A DNA stretch of 39,277 bases. Origin: a virus. Shown piece after piece: positions 17,201-24,838 of the stretch (its first letter is position 1; each line of letters starts with the position of its first letter). The notes below the pieces were generated by a model that was not told the DNA's origin, searched no databases, and saw nothing but the letters and a program-made list of their open reading frames with translations. The stretch is from positions 1 to 39,277 of IMG/VR virus record IMGVR_UViG_3300005617_000019; one strand, given 5' to 3'. A program made the position numbers and the translations under genes.

Positions 17201-17482
17201 TCAGAGGCCGACGAAGATCCAGCGTAAGCGGGCGAGAATCCCCATCTGCTGAAACCGGATGATCGCCCCGAGGGCCACCGCGTCCTGCCGATCCACGTAG
17301 GCCCGTTGGTCCTCCGCCATCACGATCACCTGGGCGCGCTGGGTTTCCAGCGCTTGGAGGATGGCCGCTCGGTCGTCGATCAACGTGTCGCTGAGATGGT
17401 TCATCACCAGTTCGAGATTCGCCAGCCGGGCGCTCAACTGGTCGTATTTGGTCCGCGCCGTCTGTTGCTCGAGGCTGTTCAT
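17201..17482 (-). CDS. 93-aa helical protein with C-terminal membrane-active helix
   Basis: 93 aa. The ATG at 17482 (MNSLEQQTARTKYDQL) was chosen because AGGA lies five bases upstream; earlier in-frame ATGs lack this. Residues 1-70 form a continuous coiled coil (YDQLSARLANLELVMNHLSD, AAILQALETQRAQVIVMAED). The last 20 residues are hydrophobic with a basic break (GAIIRFQQMGILARLRWIFV). It is located between a small gene and the scaffold. The layout (coiled coil with hydrophobic tail) resembles haemolysin XhlA-type or small tail-anchored proteins, but no family is certain. Confidence 0.6.
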   Translation of the reverse strand: MNSLEQQTARTKYDQLSARLANLELVMNHLSDTLIDDRAAILQALETQRAQVIVMAEDQRAYVDRQDAVALGAIIRFQQMGILARLRWIFVGL

Positions 17483-17557
17483 GGGGATCCTGTAACTGCG
17501 CATTGGGCGCGGGCGTCGTCCAGTCGCCGCGACGATGGCGAAACCGGGCACTGAGAC

Positions 17558-17761
17558 TCATGCCGCCGGGTCCCCTTCGATGACGTTCCAGCCGTGCCGG
17601 TGGAGCTGGTGCGCGGCGTTGACGTGCATCGGCCGCCAGGCGGGCTGCTCCGCCTCGACGCGGTTGGCGATCGCCTTCACCGCATCCAGGATGGCCCAGA
17701 GGGTCGGACTGCGATCGGTGTCGTAGGCGTCGCGACAGCGCGCGAGACGGACATCTGGCAT
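17558..17761 (-). CDS. 67-aa protein of unknown function
   Basis: 67 aa, MPDVRLARCRDAYDTDRSPT then LWAILDAVKAIANRVEAEQP, then a basic and His-containing end (PMHVNAAHQLHRHGWNVIEG). It is soluble, helix then short beta. The ATG at 17761 lacks a strong ribosome site. It follows the portal gene downstream, but a plus-strand insert (17791-18102) separates the two, so the operon reads through 340 bases before this gene. I see no motif. Codon use is like its neighbours. Confidence 0.5.
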   Translation of the reverse strand: MPDVRLARCRDAYDTDRSPTLWAILDAVKAIANRVEAEQPAWRPMHVNAAHQLHRHGWNVIEGDPAA

Positions 17762-17790
17762 AACTAAGCCATTCTTACGGCAGAAGAATC

Positions 17791-17877
17791 CGACGACGAC
17801 GACGACGATCTTTCGCGCCTCGACGTGCACGCAGACGCAGGTACCGCGAGAGCACCGCGCACGGGTAAATTTGACCG
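17791..17877 (+). promoter_or_regulatory. GAC-tract/double-CGCG element B, upstream of a start codon
   Basis: Plus strand: CGACGACGACGACGACGATC, then TTTCGCGCCTCGACGTGCAC, then GCAGGTACCGCGAGAGCACC. The distal CGCG (17844-17847) ends 30 nt before the ATG at 17878, and the two CGCG motifs are 30 bp apart. The stretch from CGCGCxTCGACGTGCAC to CAGGTACCGCGAGA is nearly the same as element A at the other end of the late operon. Here it stands on the opposite strand to the operon and serves only the small cysteine-rich gene. Confidence 0.65.
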
Positions 17878-18102
17878 ATGACCGACGACGACGACGACGG
17901 CATCCGGGGCGAGCCGTGGTGCCGCGAGTTCGAGGCGCACAAACCGCTCCACGAGTTCTGTAGCGATCATCAGGCGATGTGGTGCCGGGCGTGCGATCGC
18001 GGCTGTCCCGACTGCTTCGACGATCCGCACTGCCCCGACTGTCACTGCTCGCTGTTTACCGACGAGCATGATTGGGACTGTAGTTACGCGGGCGACGACT
18101 AG
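17878..18102 (+). CDS. cysteine-rich zinc-binding protein (B-box-like), plus-strand insert in the late operon
   Basis: 74 aa on the opposite strand to all neighbours. It begins with five Asp residues and has ten Cys (15, 28, 36, 39, 43, 46, 52, 55, 57, 68) and six His. The order C15-H21-C28-H31-C36-C39-C43-C46, with HKPLHEFCSDHQAMWCRACD, resembles a B-box-type zinc finger (H-x-PL-x-FC-x2-D/H-x4-C-x2-C). A second knuckle, CPDCHC, follows. Its stop codon overlaps the end of the portal gene tail to tail, and element B lies directly upstream, so it has the look of a moron: an independently expressed insert. Zinc binding is inferred from the spacing; no target is known. Confidence 0.65.
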   Translation: MTDDDDDGIRGEPWCREFEAHKPLHEFCSDHQAMWCRACDRGCPDCFDDPHCPDCHCSLFTDEHDWDCSYAGDD

Positions 18103-20657
18103 GCCGCAGGCTCCGGGTCCGGCGCCAGGTCGGCGGCCTGCTGGCCCTGCTCGAGGGCGTGCGCCTGTCCCTGGTCGCTCTGCTCGAGCGCGTGCTGCTG
18201 ACTCTGATCCGCCAACGCGGCGTCGCCCTGCACCCCGGCCGCGGCCTGCTCGAGCGTCTGCGCGTGCTGACGTTCGGCCATGTCGCGTTCGTGTTGCCGC
18301 TGGAGGTCGTTCTGCACATGCTCGTGCGTCCGCGTGTGCTGTTCGAGCCGATCCTCTTTCGCGACGCCGGTCAGCATCTCGACGACCTGGACTTCCCGAT
18401 CCTTGTCGGCTGACTGCGCGCTGATCGACGCGACCGCGAGCTTCGTTTCGGCGTCGAGCGTGGCTTTCCACCGCTGAAACTCCGCGTCCATCGTCGCGAG
18501 CTGCATCTTCGCCTGGTTATCGAGCTGCGCCTTCTGGAGCATCCCGGCTTGTTTGGCCTGGTCGGTCTCGATGATCTGCTGCGCCTGCTGGAGCTGTTGT
18601 TGGAGCTGCTGCAGTTGCGCTTTCACCTGCGGCGGGATCTCCGTGTCGCCCTGGTCATCTTCATAGGCGGCCTGCAGTGGCGGCGGGAGGCTCTTCTTGG
18701 CGATCTCGGAAATCTTCAGCGCACCCGGGTAGTCCTGTTCCGCGAGCCACGCGGGCGCAATCGCGGCGGCCATCTCGGGCGGGACGACCTGGAGCACGTT
18801 GGCGATCGCGGCGGAGGCTTCCGCTTTGCGCGTCGGGTAGCTCTTCCCCACTGTGACGGCCACGCCGTATTCGCCGGCCGCCAGGTCGATGTAGGTGTAG
18901 CCCGGGGGGACCGGATCGCCCTTCTGCCACTCGCGCGGGTGCCCGGTGCGCGGATCCACCATCGGCGGGAGCGGGGTCGGCGTGCCGTCCTTCGCCGTCT
19001 TGTACGGAAAGTTGAGCATGACGAGCGCGCGCTTCTCGTCGAGCCCGACCGCCGGGACGATGCGCTTGGGCCGGTCGAGAATGCGCGGGATCAGGTCGCG
19101 GAGAATCTTCCCCTCGTAGGCGATCGAGATGGTCGCCAGGTTGTCGAGGCCGCCGGAACTCCCCGTCTCGCTCTGCTGCTGCAGCGCCTGGATCGCTTTG
19201 CCGCTGCGCTCGTGCGGATCGAGTTGCCCCAAGGCGACCGGGGGAATCCCGGACGTGGAGTGCACGTCGTCTTTCGCTTCGTGCGCGGCCATCGTGATCG
19301 ACTGGATCGCCGGTTCCGCGACGTTGCGCTGCGGCGGCGGCAGCGCGTTGCCGCTGGCATCCCGCACAATGGCGACCGGCAGGATCGGGAAGTTGCGGGT
19401 GTTGGCCTGCTTCCACCAATCGAGGTACGGCGCGATCGTTTCCATGTACCCGATGTACGGGGCCTTGGTCGCCAAGCCGATCGTCTCGACTTGCGCGCTG
19501 CGCATCACGTTGTAGCTGACCGCGGCGTCTTTGGCGGGGCGCACGATGCCGGTCCAGCGCCGCTCGCCGTCGACGTTGGCTTCTTCCCAGACGACCGGCA
19601 CGATCGGGATGTAGGCGCCGTTCCACTCCTGCGGCTCTTCGAGGTATTCGACCGCGTTGATCTTCGCCCACAGCACTTTCCGCGTCTTCACCTTGCGCGA
19701 GCGTCCGCCCTTGAGCAGCCGCGCGCCGGGCGGGAGCTCGTCGTCAAACGCGGATCGCCCGTCTTCGAGCTCGACGCGCGTCCGGTAGCTCTCGACGACT
19801 TGCCAGTACTCTGCGATCCGGATGGTCTGCCCTTCGTGCTCGTCGTCGGTCGTCGTCGCGCCGGCCGCGCCGGCCGTGAACACCCATTTCGGCGCGGTCG
19901 CGCCCGTCGCCGTCAGGGCCGCGGGATCCTGGGCCGCCAGCTCCGAGTCGCCATACTCCCGGACGTAGTCGGGGTAGCTCAGGTCCTGGGTGATGAAGAG
20001 ATAGCGCCCGTCGGAAAAGTCCGGCTCTTGCGCGTTGGGGTCCCAGAACACCGAGCCTTGATTGAGAATCCGGCGATAGACGATGTCCTGGTCGTTCCAC
20101 GCGGCGTCATCGGTGGGGGTTTCGAGGCAGTATTCCGTGTCGATGCGATAGGCGCCCATCCCCGACTTTTCCGCGCGGTCGCAGGCCCAGTTGCGCGCGA
20201 TCGGCGCGCGGCTCTCCGCTTGAATCCCCCGTGCGATGTCCTCGTAGACACTGGCCGTCTGATTGGTCGCGCCGTTCCCCTTCGCCGAGAACTCGAGCGC
20301 CAACCGCGCTTGCCGGCGTTGACTGGCGACCTGCTGACACGGCCCGCGCAGTTGGTTGATCACCAGCGTCGGCCGCGCGGGACTGCCGGGCAACCCGCCG
20401 GCGGCGTCCTGGCCCTTGCGGTTCTTGGTGACGGTCGGATCCCACTGTTCGCCGAAGTCGACGAACTTGAGATCGTCCACTTCGCGCTGCCGTTGCTCGG
20501 AGAAGAACGCCGCCGACGCCGCAAACTGCGCGAGCGCGGTCGCGTGATCTTTTTTGAGCTTCTCGCGCTCCGCCGGCGGACGCGCGTCGAGATCCTTGGC
20601 GACCGTGGAGGGGCCGGCGTCCGTGTCGAAATCCGTGGCGGTGAGCTTCAGGGCCAT
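18099..20657 (-). CDS. portal protein, P22 type, with long C-terminal helical extension
   Basis: 852 aa, among the largest portals; P22 gp1 has 725. The N-terminal third has the P22-portal pattern: KFVDFGEQWDP near residue 65, RPTLVINQLRGPCQQVASQR near 95, then QAESRAPIARNWACDRAEKS and GSVFWDPNAQEPDFSDGRYL. The middle includes YNVMRSAQVETIGLATKAPY and SGIPPVALGQLDPHERSGKA (the crown/stem region with a long helix IQALQQQSETGSSGGLDNLA). From about residue 660 to the end lies a Gln/Ala-rich helix (VKAQLQQLQQQLQQAQQIIE), as in the P22 barrel but richer in His and Gln. It starts 16 bases after the terminase. It forms the DNA channel and head-filling sensor. Confidence 0.88.
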   Translation of the reverse strand: MALKLTATDFDTDAGPSTVAKDLDARPPAEREKLKKDHATALAQFAASAAFFSEQRQREVDDLKFVDFGEQWDPTVTKNRKGQDAAGGLPGSPARPTLVINQLRGPCQQVASQRRQARLALEFSAKGNGATNQTASVYEDIARGIQAESRAPIARNWACDRAEKSGMGAYRIDTEYCLETPTDDAAWNDQDIVYRRILNQGSVFWDPNAQEPDFSDGRYLFITQDLSYPDYVREYGDSELAAQDPAALTATGATAPKWVFTAGAAGATTTDDEHEGQTIRIAEYWQVVESYRTRVELEDGRSAFDDELPPGARLLKGGRSRKVKTRKVLWAKINAVEYLEEPQEWNGAYIPIVPVVWEEANVDGERRWTGIVRPAKDAAVSYNVMRSAQVETIGLATKAPYIGYMETIAPYLDWWKQANTRNFPILPVAIVRDASGNALPPPQRNVAEPAIQSITMAAHEAKDDVHSTSGIPPVALGQLDPHERSGKAIQALQQQSETGSSGGLDNLATISIAYEGKILRDLIPRILDRPKRIVPAVGLDEKRALVMLNFPYKTAKDGTPTPLPPMVDPRTGHPREWQKGDPVPPGYTYIDLAAGEYGVAVTVGKSYPTRKAEASAAIANVLQVVPPEMAAAIAPAWLAEQDYPGALKISEIAKKSLPPPLQAAYEDDQGDTEIPPQVKAQLQQLQQQLQQAQQIIETDQAKQAGMLQKAQLDNQAKMQLATMDAEFQRWKATLDAETKLAVASISAQSADKDREVQVVEMLTGVAKEDRLEQHTRTHEHVQNDLQRQHERDMAERQHAQTLEQAAAGVQGDAALADQSQQHALEQSDQGQAHALEQGQQAADLAPDPEPAA

Positions 20658-20672
20658 GTGGCACTCATTCTG

Positions 20673-22106
20673 CTAAATCTCGCTCCAGTGCGTCGGCTGC
20701 AGCCCGCCCCAGGATTGCTTCTTCGTCGGCGCAATCTCGGGCGTCCCAAACGTGAGGGCCAGCGCGTCGGCGAGATCCGGCGACCGTCCCAGCCGCGCCT
20801 TGATCTGGTCCTTGGGTTCGAGTTGGAACTTCCCGTTGACGAAGGTATAGGTCGGCGACGACAACTCCGTGATGAGTTCCGGCACATTGGGCAGCCACCC
20901 GCCGGCTTTCACCCACTCGGCCATGGTGAACCACATCTCGGCGCGGCGATTCTTATAGCGGCCATCGAGGCCCGGCGCGTGGAATTGCACATTGACCGGC
21001 GGATGCTCGGCATCACTCGCGCGCAGCACATCGGAGGCGCCGGCCGCCCAGCCGCCCGTGGCATCCATGATCGTTGCGGACGTGTCATAAACCAGCCGCT
21101 GCGCCATGACTTTCGCGGCGATGTCGGTCGAGACGGCGGTATCGCGGCCGTGCCGCATGATGACGGGCGCGAACGCGCGCTTGCCCTGCCGGGGGAAAAT
21201 CACGGTCCGATCATCCCCGTAGCGCGCGACGTCGACGCCGAGCCGCGCCTGCGCCCACTCATACGCCCCGGCCGGGAGCTCGCGCTGCATCGCGGCGCGG
21301 ACTTCTTCCGGCCCAAGCAGCGAGTTGAGCGAGGACGGCGGGAACTGCCCGAGGATGTAGGACATCACCCACGGATTGTCGCGGCCGTAGGTGTCGATCT
21401 GATGTTGCGCCCACGCGACATCGATGCGCGGCGAGCGCGCGGGATCTTCCGGGTCGCCGGTGATGCGGATGATCGTCCAGAGGTGCGCCAGTTGCGTCGA
21501 CGCGGCGTAGAGCATCCCGTCGAGCGAGAGCGGATTGCCGGCCTGGATGATCTTGCCGAAGGTGCAGTTGCTCAGCGCCTGTTCCGCGGCGCGCAGCACG
21601 GTCGCGGGAATCGCGCCGGACTCATCGATCAGCGCCAGCACGAATTGCGAGTGGAGGCCGGAGAGCGTCTTGCCTTGTTCGTCGGGCGTCGCGCTTTTGG
21701 GCCAGGAGCGCGCGGAGAGAAACCACGTTTCCGGGTGATCGTTGGCGACGATGCGCTCCTTGTGCCAGGTGAACGCGGACTTGAGAAACGCCGATCGCCC
21801 CTGCCACTTGGCCAGCTCGGGCCACAGGTTGTCTTCCAGGTTGGCGCTCGTGATCGAGACGGCCGCGCCTTTCGGATGCTCGCCGCGATCGCCGTAGCAG
21901 GCCAGAAAGTTCCAGCCGCACCAGGCCAGGCCGGCCGTCTTCCCGGGGCCGGCACACGCCTGCAGGCTGATGCGTTGCTTGGCGGGATCGGCGAACGCGC
22001 GGAGCAGCTCGAGTTGCCAGGCATCCGGCTCCACGCCGAATTGCTCGCGCACGAACGTCGCCGGGTCCTCGCGCCACTGCCGAATCTTCGCTTGGGCGGG
22101 CGTCAG
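20673..22106 (-). CDS. terminase large subunit, probable CTG start
   Basis: 477 aa from a CTG at 22106 that forms a CTGA overlap with the small-subunit stop. The next usable start is a GTG at 22052, but the 18 residues in between (LTPAQAKIRQWREDPATF, V) continue straight into REQFGVEPDAWQ and match the usual N terminus of phage large terminases. There is no ATG, GTG or TTG upstream in frame. Walker A is CAGPGKT (residues about 51-57) and Walker B LALIDES (D161, E162). The RNase H-type nuclease has D292 (LGVDVARYGDD), D348 (IMDATGGW) and D444/D447 (SPDLADAL). It cuts and pumps DNA into the prohead through the portal. Confidence 0.9.
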   Translation of the reverse strand: MTPAQAKIRQWREDPATFVREQFGVEPDAWQLELLRAFADPAKQRISLQACAGPGKTAGLAWCGWNFLACYGDRGEHPKGAAVSITSANLEDNLWPELAKWQGRSAFLKSAFTWHKERIVANDHPETWFLSARSWPKSATPDEQGKTLSGLHSQFVLALIDESGAIPATVLRAAEQALSNCTFGKIIQAGNPLSLDGMLYAASTQLAHLWTIIRITGDPEDPARSPRIDVAWAQHQIDTYGRDNPWVMSYILGQFPPSSLNSLLGPEEVRAAMQRELPAGAYEWAQARLGVDVARYGDDRTVIFPRQGKRAFAPVIMRHGRDTAVSTDIAAKVMAQRLVYDTSATIMDATGGWAAGASDVLRASDAEHPPVNVQFHAPGLDGRYKNRRAEMWFTMAEWVKAGGWLPNVPELITELSSPTYTFVNGKFQLEPKDQIKARLGRSPDLADALALTFGTPEIAPTKKQSWGGLQPTHWSEI

Positions 22107-22654
22107 GGGATCAGCCTCGACCCGGCGACGAGATCCTCAAGCGAGATGCGATGCTCGACGACGTCTTTCAAGAGGCCGAACCGTTTGGCGAGCAGGGCGA
22201 GCGGTTCGACCGGGTCAATGATCTTGATCTTGTGAATCGTATCGAGATGCCCGTCGCCGGCGACCGCGTTCTTGATGATGACCTCAATCCCGCCGATGGT
22301 CGCCGCGGCGGCCTGCGAGAGCTCCGACATGGCCAGCAGATTCCCGTCGACATCGAACAGCCGGCGGATGTCCTGAAAGCCGAGCAGCCGCAGGCGATCG
22401 ACGACCATCTGCCCCGTCAGATCCGCTTTATCCAGTTGGAGTTTGGCGCCCCACGCGACGGCCGCGCGAACCTTAACATTCCTTAACAGGCGGGAGCCCT
22501 GGACGGCGGCCGTCTTCGCGCTGTATCCACACGCCTTCGCCGCGCGGGTGCCGTTGCCGTGAATCAGGTATTCACCGACGAACCGCCGTTGCTTCTGGGT
22601 GAGCCGACCGGCGCGATGTCCCTCGTACCGCGCCTCGTTCTGTCTCTTTTTCAT
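22103..22654 (-). CDS. terminase small subunit
   Basis: 183 aa from ATG 22654 (ATGA overlap with the gene before). The N-terminal helix-turn-helix (LTQKQRRFVGEYLIHGNGTR, AAKACGYSAKTAAVQGSRLL) is the Terminase_2-type DNA-binding domain, with the standard GYSxKTAxxQGSRLL end. The remainder is the oligomerisation part (ADLTGQMVVDRLRLLGFQDI, RRLFDVDGNLLAMSELSQAA) and ends with LALLAKRFGLLKDVVEHRIS. It recognises the pac site and brings the large subunit. It belongs to a family different from P22 gp3 but is common next to P22-like portals. About 180 aa is normal. Confidence 0.9.
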   Translation of the reverse strand: MKKRQNEARYEGHRAGRLTQKQRRFVGEYLIHGNGTRAAKACGYSAKTAAVQGSRLLRNVKVRAAVAWGAKLQLDKADLTGQMVVDRLRLLGFQDIRRLFDVDGNLLAMSELSQAAAATIGGIEVIIKNAVAGDGHLDTIHKIKIIDPVEPLALLAKRFGLLKDVVEHRISLEDLVAGSRLIP

Positions 22655-22968
22655 CCCGTCCACCGTCGCTGCAACGTCCGCAGCCGCAGCACCGTCCGCA
22701 CGGTGACGCCGGCGCCCACGCGCCACGGCAGCCAGCGCCAGCGATAGCCGAGCGCGGCGGCGATCTCCGCCTTCAGATAGCCCTCGTCCACCAGGGCCGC
22801 GACGACACGGGCCGCCTCCCGGCCGGCGACATGCGCGCCGAGGAGCGGACGACCCGCGCGTTGGGCGGTGCGGTAGGTCTGCTGATAAATCCGATTGACG
22901 CCGACGCAGGCGGCGCAGCGGCAGCCGACCTGATAGGTCCGTCGGATCGCATGGGGACGATCACCCAC
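22651..22968 (-). CDS. HTH DNA-binding protein with N-terminal CxC..C motif
   Basis: 105 aa from GTG 22968. The N terminus has CRCAACVGVNRIYQQTYRTA after a short basic start (RPHAIRRTYQVGCRC), then ARVVAALVDEGYLKAEIAAA, a helix-turn-helix, then basic Arg-rich residues to the end. This architecture (H/RTYxxGCRCxxC followed by an HTH) recurs in phages of Actinobacteria and other high-GC hosts, where it is annotated as a DNA-binding protein. It lies first among the recognisable late genes and is coupled by ATGA to terS. It may act as a late regulator or in packaging initiation. Confidence 0.65.
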   Translation of the reverse strand: MGDRPHAIRRTYQVGCRCAACVGVNRIYQQTYRTAQRAGRPLLGAHVAGREAARVVAALVDEGYLKAEIAAALGYRWRWLPWRVGAGVTVRTVLRLRTLQRRWTG

Positions 22969-23095
22969 GCCGGCGTCGACCTCGCAGATAGCACCAGGGC
23001 TCGTCGCTCGTCTCGTCGAGCTCGCGCGCCTGGCTTGTGTCGATGCCGTCGAGGATTAGTCGTCGGTGGGAGACGCGCCGGAATCTTTCCCGCAT
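22961..23095 (-). CDS. 44-aa small ORF upstream of the HTH gene
   Basis: A 44-codon frame with a clear ribosome site (AAAGG seven bases before the ATG at 23095). It encodes MRERFRRVSHRRLILDGIDT then SQARELDETSDEPWCYLRGR and a basic end. It overlaps the next gene by eight bases, as most genes here do. The sequence is charged and has no motif. It is either a leader peptide for the late operon or a small basic/acidic protein. Evidence is only position, ribosome site and overlap. Confidence 0.4.
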   Translation of the reverse strand: MRERFRRVSHRRLILDGIDTSQARELDETSDEPWCYLRGRRRRG

Positions 23096-23182
23096 GTCGC
23101 GCCTTTCTGTTCGGGGGAGCAGAGTCGACGCCTGTTGGTAGTGTCGGCTGGATCGGTTGACCTTGAACGGGGACAGGTCCGC

Positions 23183-23202
23183 ACAGGACCGTCTAGTCCT
23201 GT
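23183..23202. promoter_or_regulatory. operator-like inverted repeat ACAGGAC-N6-GTCCTGT
   Basis: A perfect 7-bp inverted repeat (ACAGGAC, CGTCTA, GTCCTGT) with a further GGACAGG copy 12 bases to the left. It is located in the 152 bases between the divergent late operon (start 23095) and the accessory operon (start 23248). The spacing of the half-sites, about 13 bp centre to centre, suits a dimeric regulator. The partner could be one of the HTH proteins at 22651, 23248 or 27175; none can be preferred. Confidence 0.5.
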
Positions 23203-23247
23203 CTAATCTGGTATAGGCCGCTCTTTTCGGACGTGGGAGGGTGCATC

Positions 23248-23613
23248 ATGCGGAAGCGCATGTATCCCGCTCAGGTGTCGTCCGTCCCGCTCAGCGTGCT
23301 CTCGCGCCTGTTGGAAGTGGCGCATGTGGCGCATCGCTTGAGCTGTTCGGAGCGGCACGTCCGACGGTTGCTGCGCGACCAGAAGTTGCCCGCGGTCTAC
23401 CTGGATGGGATGTGGCGGGTAGAGCCCGACGACCTGCAGGCGTACATTGAGTCCCATCGGTGGGGCAACCAACAAGCGACGACGACGCAAGAGCCGGACG
23501 ACGCCGACGACCGACGGACGACGACGACGGACGACGACGCTCATACGCGAACTCGACAGGCATTGCCGCCTCAGGTACCGCGTAAACCTCGCACGGGGAG
23601 GCTCGCCGGCTGA
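23248..23613 (+). CDS. excisionase-like HTH DNA-binding protein
   Basis: 121 aa from ATG 23248 (GGGAGGG seven bases upstream). Residues about 15-75 are an HTH_17/MerR-like winged helix: LSRLLEVAHVAHRLSCSERH, VRRLLRDQKLPAVYLDGMWR, VEPDDLQAYI. This is the usual single-domain excisionase/regulator fold. The C-terminal 45 residues are low-complexity (Asp/Thr/Arg: RRTTTTDDDAHTRTRQ) and are encoded inside element C, so the tail may be a by-product of that element. The TGA overlaps the ATG of the RNA ligase by one base (TGATG). It is probably the operon's own regulator. Confidence 0.75.
   Translation: MRKRMYPAQVSSVPLSVLSRLLEVAHVAHRLSCSERHVRRLLRDQKLPAVYLDGMWRVEPDDLQAYIESHRWGNQQATTTQEPDDADDRRTTTTDDDAHTRTRQALPPQVPRKPRTGRLAG
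23515..23612 (+). promoter_or_regulatory. GAC-tract/double-CGCG element C, upstream of a start codon
   Basis: Plus strand: GGACGACGACGACGGACGAC, GACGCTCATACGCGAACTCG, then TCAGGTACCGCGTAAACC, GGGGAGG and the ATG at 23613. The CGCG motifs are 33 bp apart and the distal one ends 30 nt before the ATG. It lies wholly within the 3' end of the HTH gene. It shares CTCATACGCGAA with elements E and F and CAGGTACCGCG with A and B, linking the two subfamilies. Confidence 0.6.
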
Positions 23614-24272
23614 TGCAGAAAATCCCGACGCTGTTCGTGCGTGACGACACGAAGAACGGCCGCCCGGTGACCGATCAGGTCGCGCCCGGCTGCCAATGGG
23701 TGCTCGACGGCGAAGGCTGGGCCACGGTGAAGTACGACGGGACCAACGTCAAGATCGACGGCGGGAACCTCTTCAAGCGCCAGAAGCCGAAAGACCGCGA
23801 CTACGACGACGCGGCCTATGTGCCGTGCGACCGCGCGAACCCGGCGGATCGGTGGGCGTTCGAAGGACTCGACGCGGCCGGGACGGATCCGCTCGCCGAT
23901 GGGATCTACGAACTCGTCGGCCCGAAGGTGCAGGGGAACCCGTACCACCTGGACGGGCATCGCTTGATCCGGGTCGTCCCACACGGCAGCGACTTGGTGA
24001 TCCGAGAAGTGCCGCACGAACCGCGCACGTTCGCCCAGTTGCGGGCCTTTCTCACGATGTCACGCATCGAAGGGATCGTCTTTCACCATCCCGACGGCCG
24101 CATGGCGAAGATCAAGCGGCGTGACTATGGCCTGCCGTGGCCGGTGTCGACGGTCGGCGAGCCTGCACAGACGCTCGGCGCGGTAGATCCCCATGCCTGT
24201 AGCACGGGTCCAGTGTCCACGCGCGGGAAAACTTCGTCGTCGTCTTTGTCTTCGTCGGAGGGTGTTTCATGA
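23613..24272 (+). CDS. RNA ligase, nucleotidyltransferase superfamily
   Basis: 219 aa. The AMP-accepting lysine is K40 in motif I (VKYDGTN, K-x-D-G-T-N), as in the single-domain RNA ligase families such as DUF5565. Other motifs follow: YELVGPKVQGNPY (residues 98-110, motif III region), IEGIVFHH (151-158, motif IV) and MAKIKRRDYGLPW (163-175, motif V). The enzyme seals RNA with ATP. Phage RNA ligases commonly repair tRNA cut by host anticodon nucleases; whether this one does so is inference. The last 35 residues are low-complexity (Ser-rich) and coincide with element G. It is coupled to the small genes that follow. Confidence 0.82.
   Translation: MQKIPTLFVRDDTKNGRPVTDQVAPGCQWVLDGEGWATVKYDGTNVKIDGGNLFKRQKPKDRDYDDAAYVPCDRANPADRWAFEGLDAAGTDPLADGIYELVGPKVQGNPYHLDGHRLIRVVPHGSDLVIREVPHEPRTFAQLRAFLTMSRIEGIVFHHPDGRMAKIKRRDYGLPWPVSTVGEPAQTLGAVDPHACSTGPVSTRGKTSSSSLSSSEGVS
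24176..24258 (-). repeat. GAC-tract/double-CGCG element G, at the 3' end of a gene (reverse orientation)
   Basis: Minus strand: GACGACGACGAAGTTTTCCC, GCGCGTGGACACTGGACCCG, then GGCATGGGGATCTACCGCG. The CGCG motifs are 41-43 bp apart. It closely matches element H (32368-32442), which has the same CCCGCGCG, TGGGGATCTACCGCG and overall spacing. It overlaps the 3' end of the RNA-ligase gene and points against it. Function unknown. Confidence 0.55.
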
Positions 24273-24457
24273 TTCCCCCCTACACCGTGATCGTCGATCG
24301 CGCCGTCCCGCCGCGCGAAGTCTGGATTGAAGGCCGGGATCTGCGCGTGGAAGTGGCCGACGGGATGATCAAGCTCGTCGCCGTGGGCGAGCGGCCGATT
24401 CAGATCGTCGTGCATGAAGCGGAGACATCGCTGCCGTTTCATGTGGTGCCGGTGTAA
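24269..24457 (+). CDS. 62-aa small protein, accessory operon
   Basis: 62 aa: MIPPYTVIVDRAVPPREVWI then EGRDLRVEVADGMIKLVAVG and a beta end (RPIQIVVHEAETSLPFHVVP). All-beta by appearance, with no Cys and no membrane segment. It is coupled by ATGA to the RNA ligase and abuts the next gene (TAA then ATG). The conserved pattern IVVHEAETSLPFHVVP suggests a packed domain. No family recognised. Confidence 0.65.
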   Translation: MIPPYTVIVDRAVPPREVWIEGRDLRVEVADGMIKLVAVGERPIQIVVHEAETSLPFHVVPV

Positions 24458-24838
24458 ATGGACGACTACACCGCCTACGGCGTGCTCGAGGACCTGCCGA
24501 CGCTGGTCCGCAAGCAACGCGCCCTGGAAGCGAAGATCGTCCCGCTGGCCGGCTACCTGAACGACGAGCAGCAGCTCCGCAAAGAGATCGACGCGCGCCT
24601 GGTCGCCGCCGGGATTCCCGCCAACGACGGCGTGACCTGTCTCGGGTATGACGTTGTCCACCACGAACGCCAAGGGAACGCGAAGCTCAACCCGGACGCC
24701 CTGACCGCGGAGCTTGTCGTGGCGGGACTCGATCGCGCCGATGTCGCCCTGATGATTACCGCGTGCACGGAGCGGGGCGAGCCGTCGTCGTGGGCCAGCG
24801 TGAAACCCTCGAAAGGCGCGAAGGTCCGAAAACCATGA
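24458..24838 (+). CDS. 126-aa helical protein, accessory operon
   Basis: 126 aa. Residues 8-50 are helical (LEDLPTLVRKQRALEAKIVP), followed by an N-D-G turn (AAGIPANDGVTCLGYDVVHH) and a helical part (LNPDALTAELVVAGLDRADV). The end WASVKPSKGAKVRKP is basic. This combined pattern (short helix hairpin, then YxVxHxxRxGxxKLN, then a WASVKP-type end) recurs in phage genomes as a conserved uncharacterised protein near recombination genes. The ATG at 24458 directly follows the previous TAA. Confidence 0.65.
   Translation: MDDYTAYGVLEDLPTLVRKQRALEAKIVPLAGYLNDEQQLRKEIDARLVAAGIPANDGVTCLGYDVVHHERQGNAKLNPDALTAELVVAGLDRADVALMITACTERGEPSSWASVKPSKGAKVRKP

Noticed and set aside
23476-23545. A CRISPR-like or simple-repeat array of GAC units
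   Set aside because: The units are imperfect trinucleotide repeats without spacers; they form the 5' part of element C.
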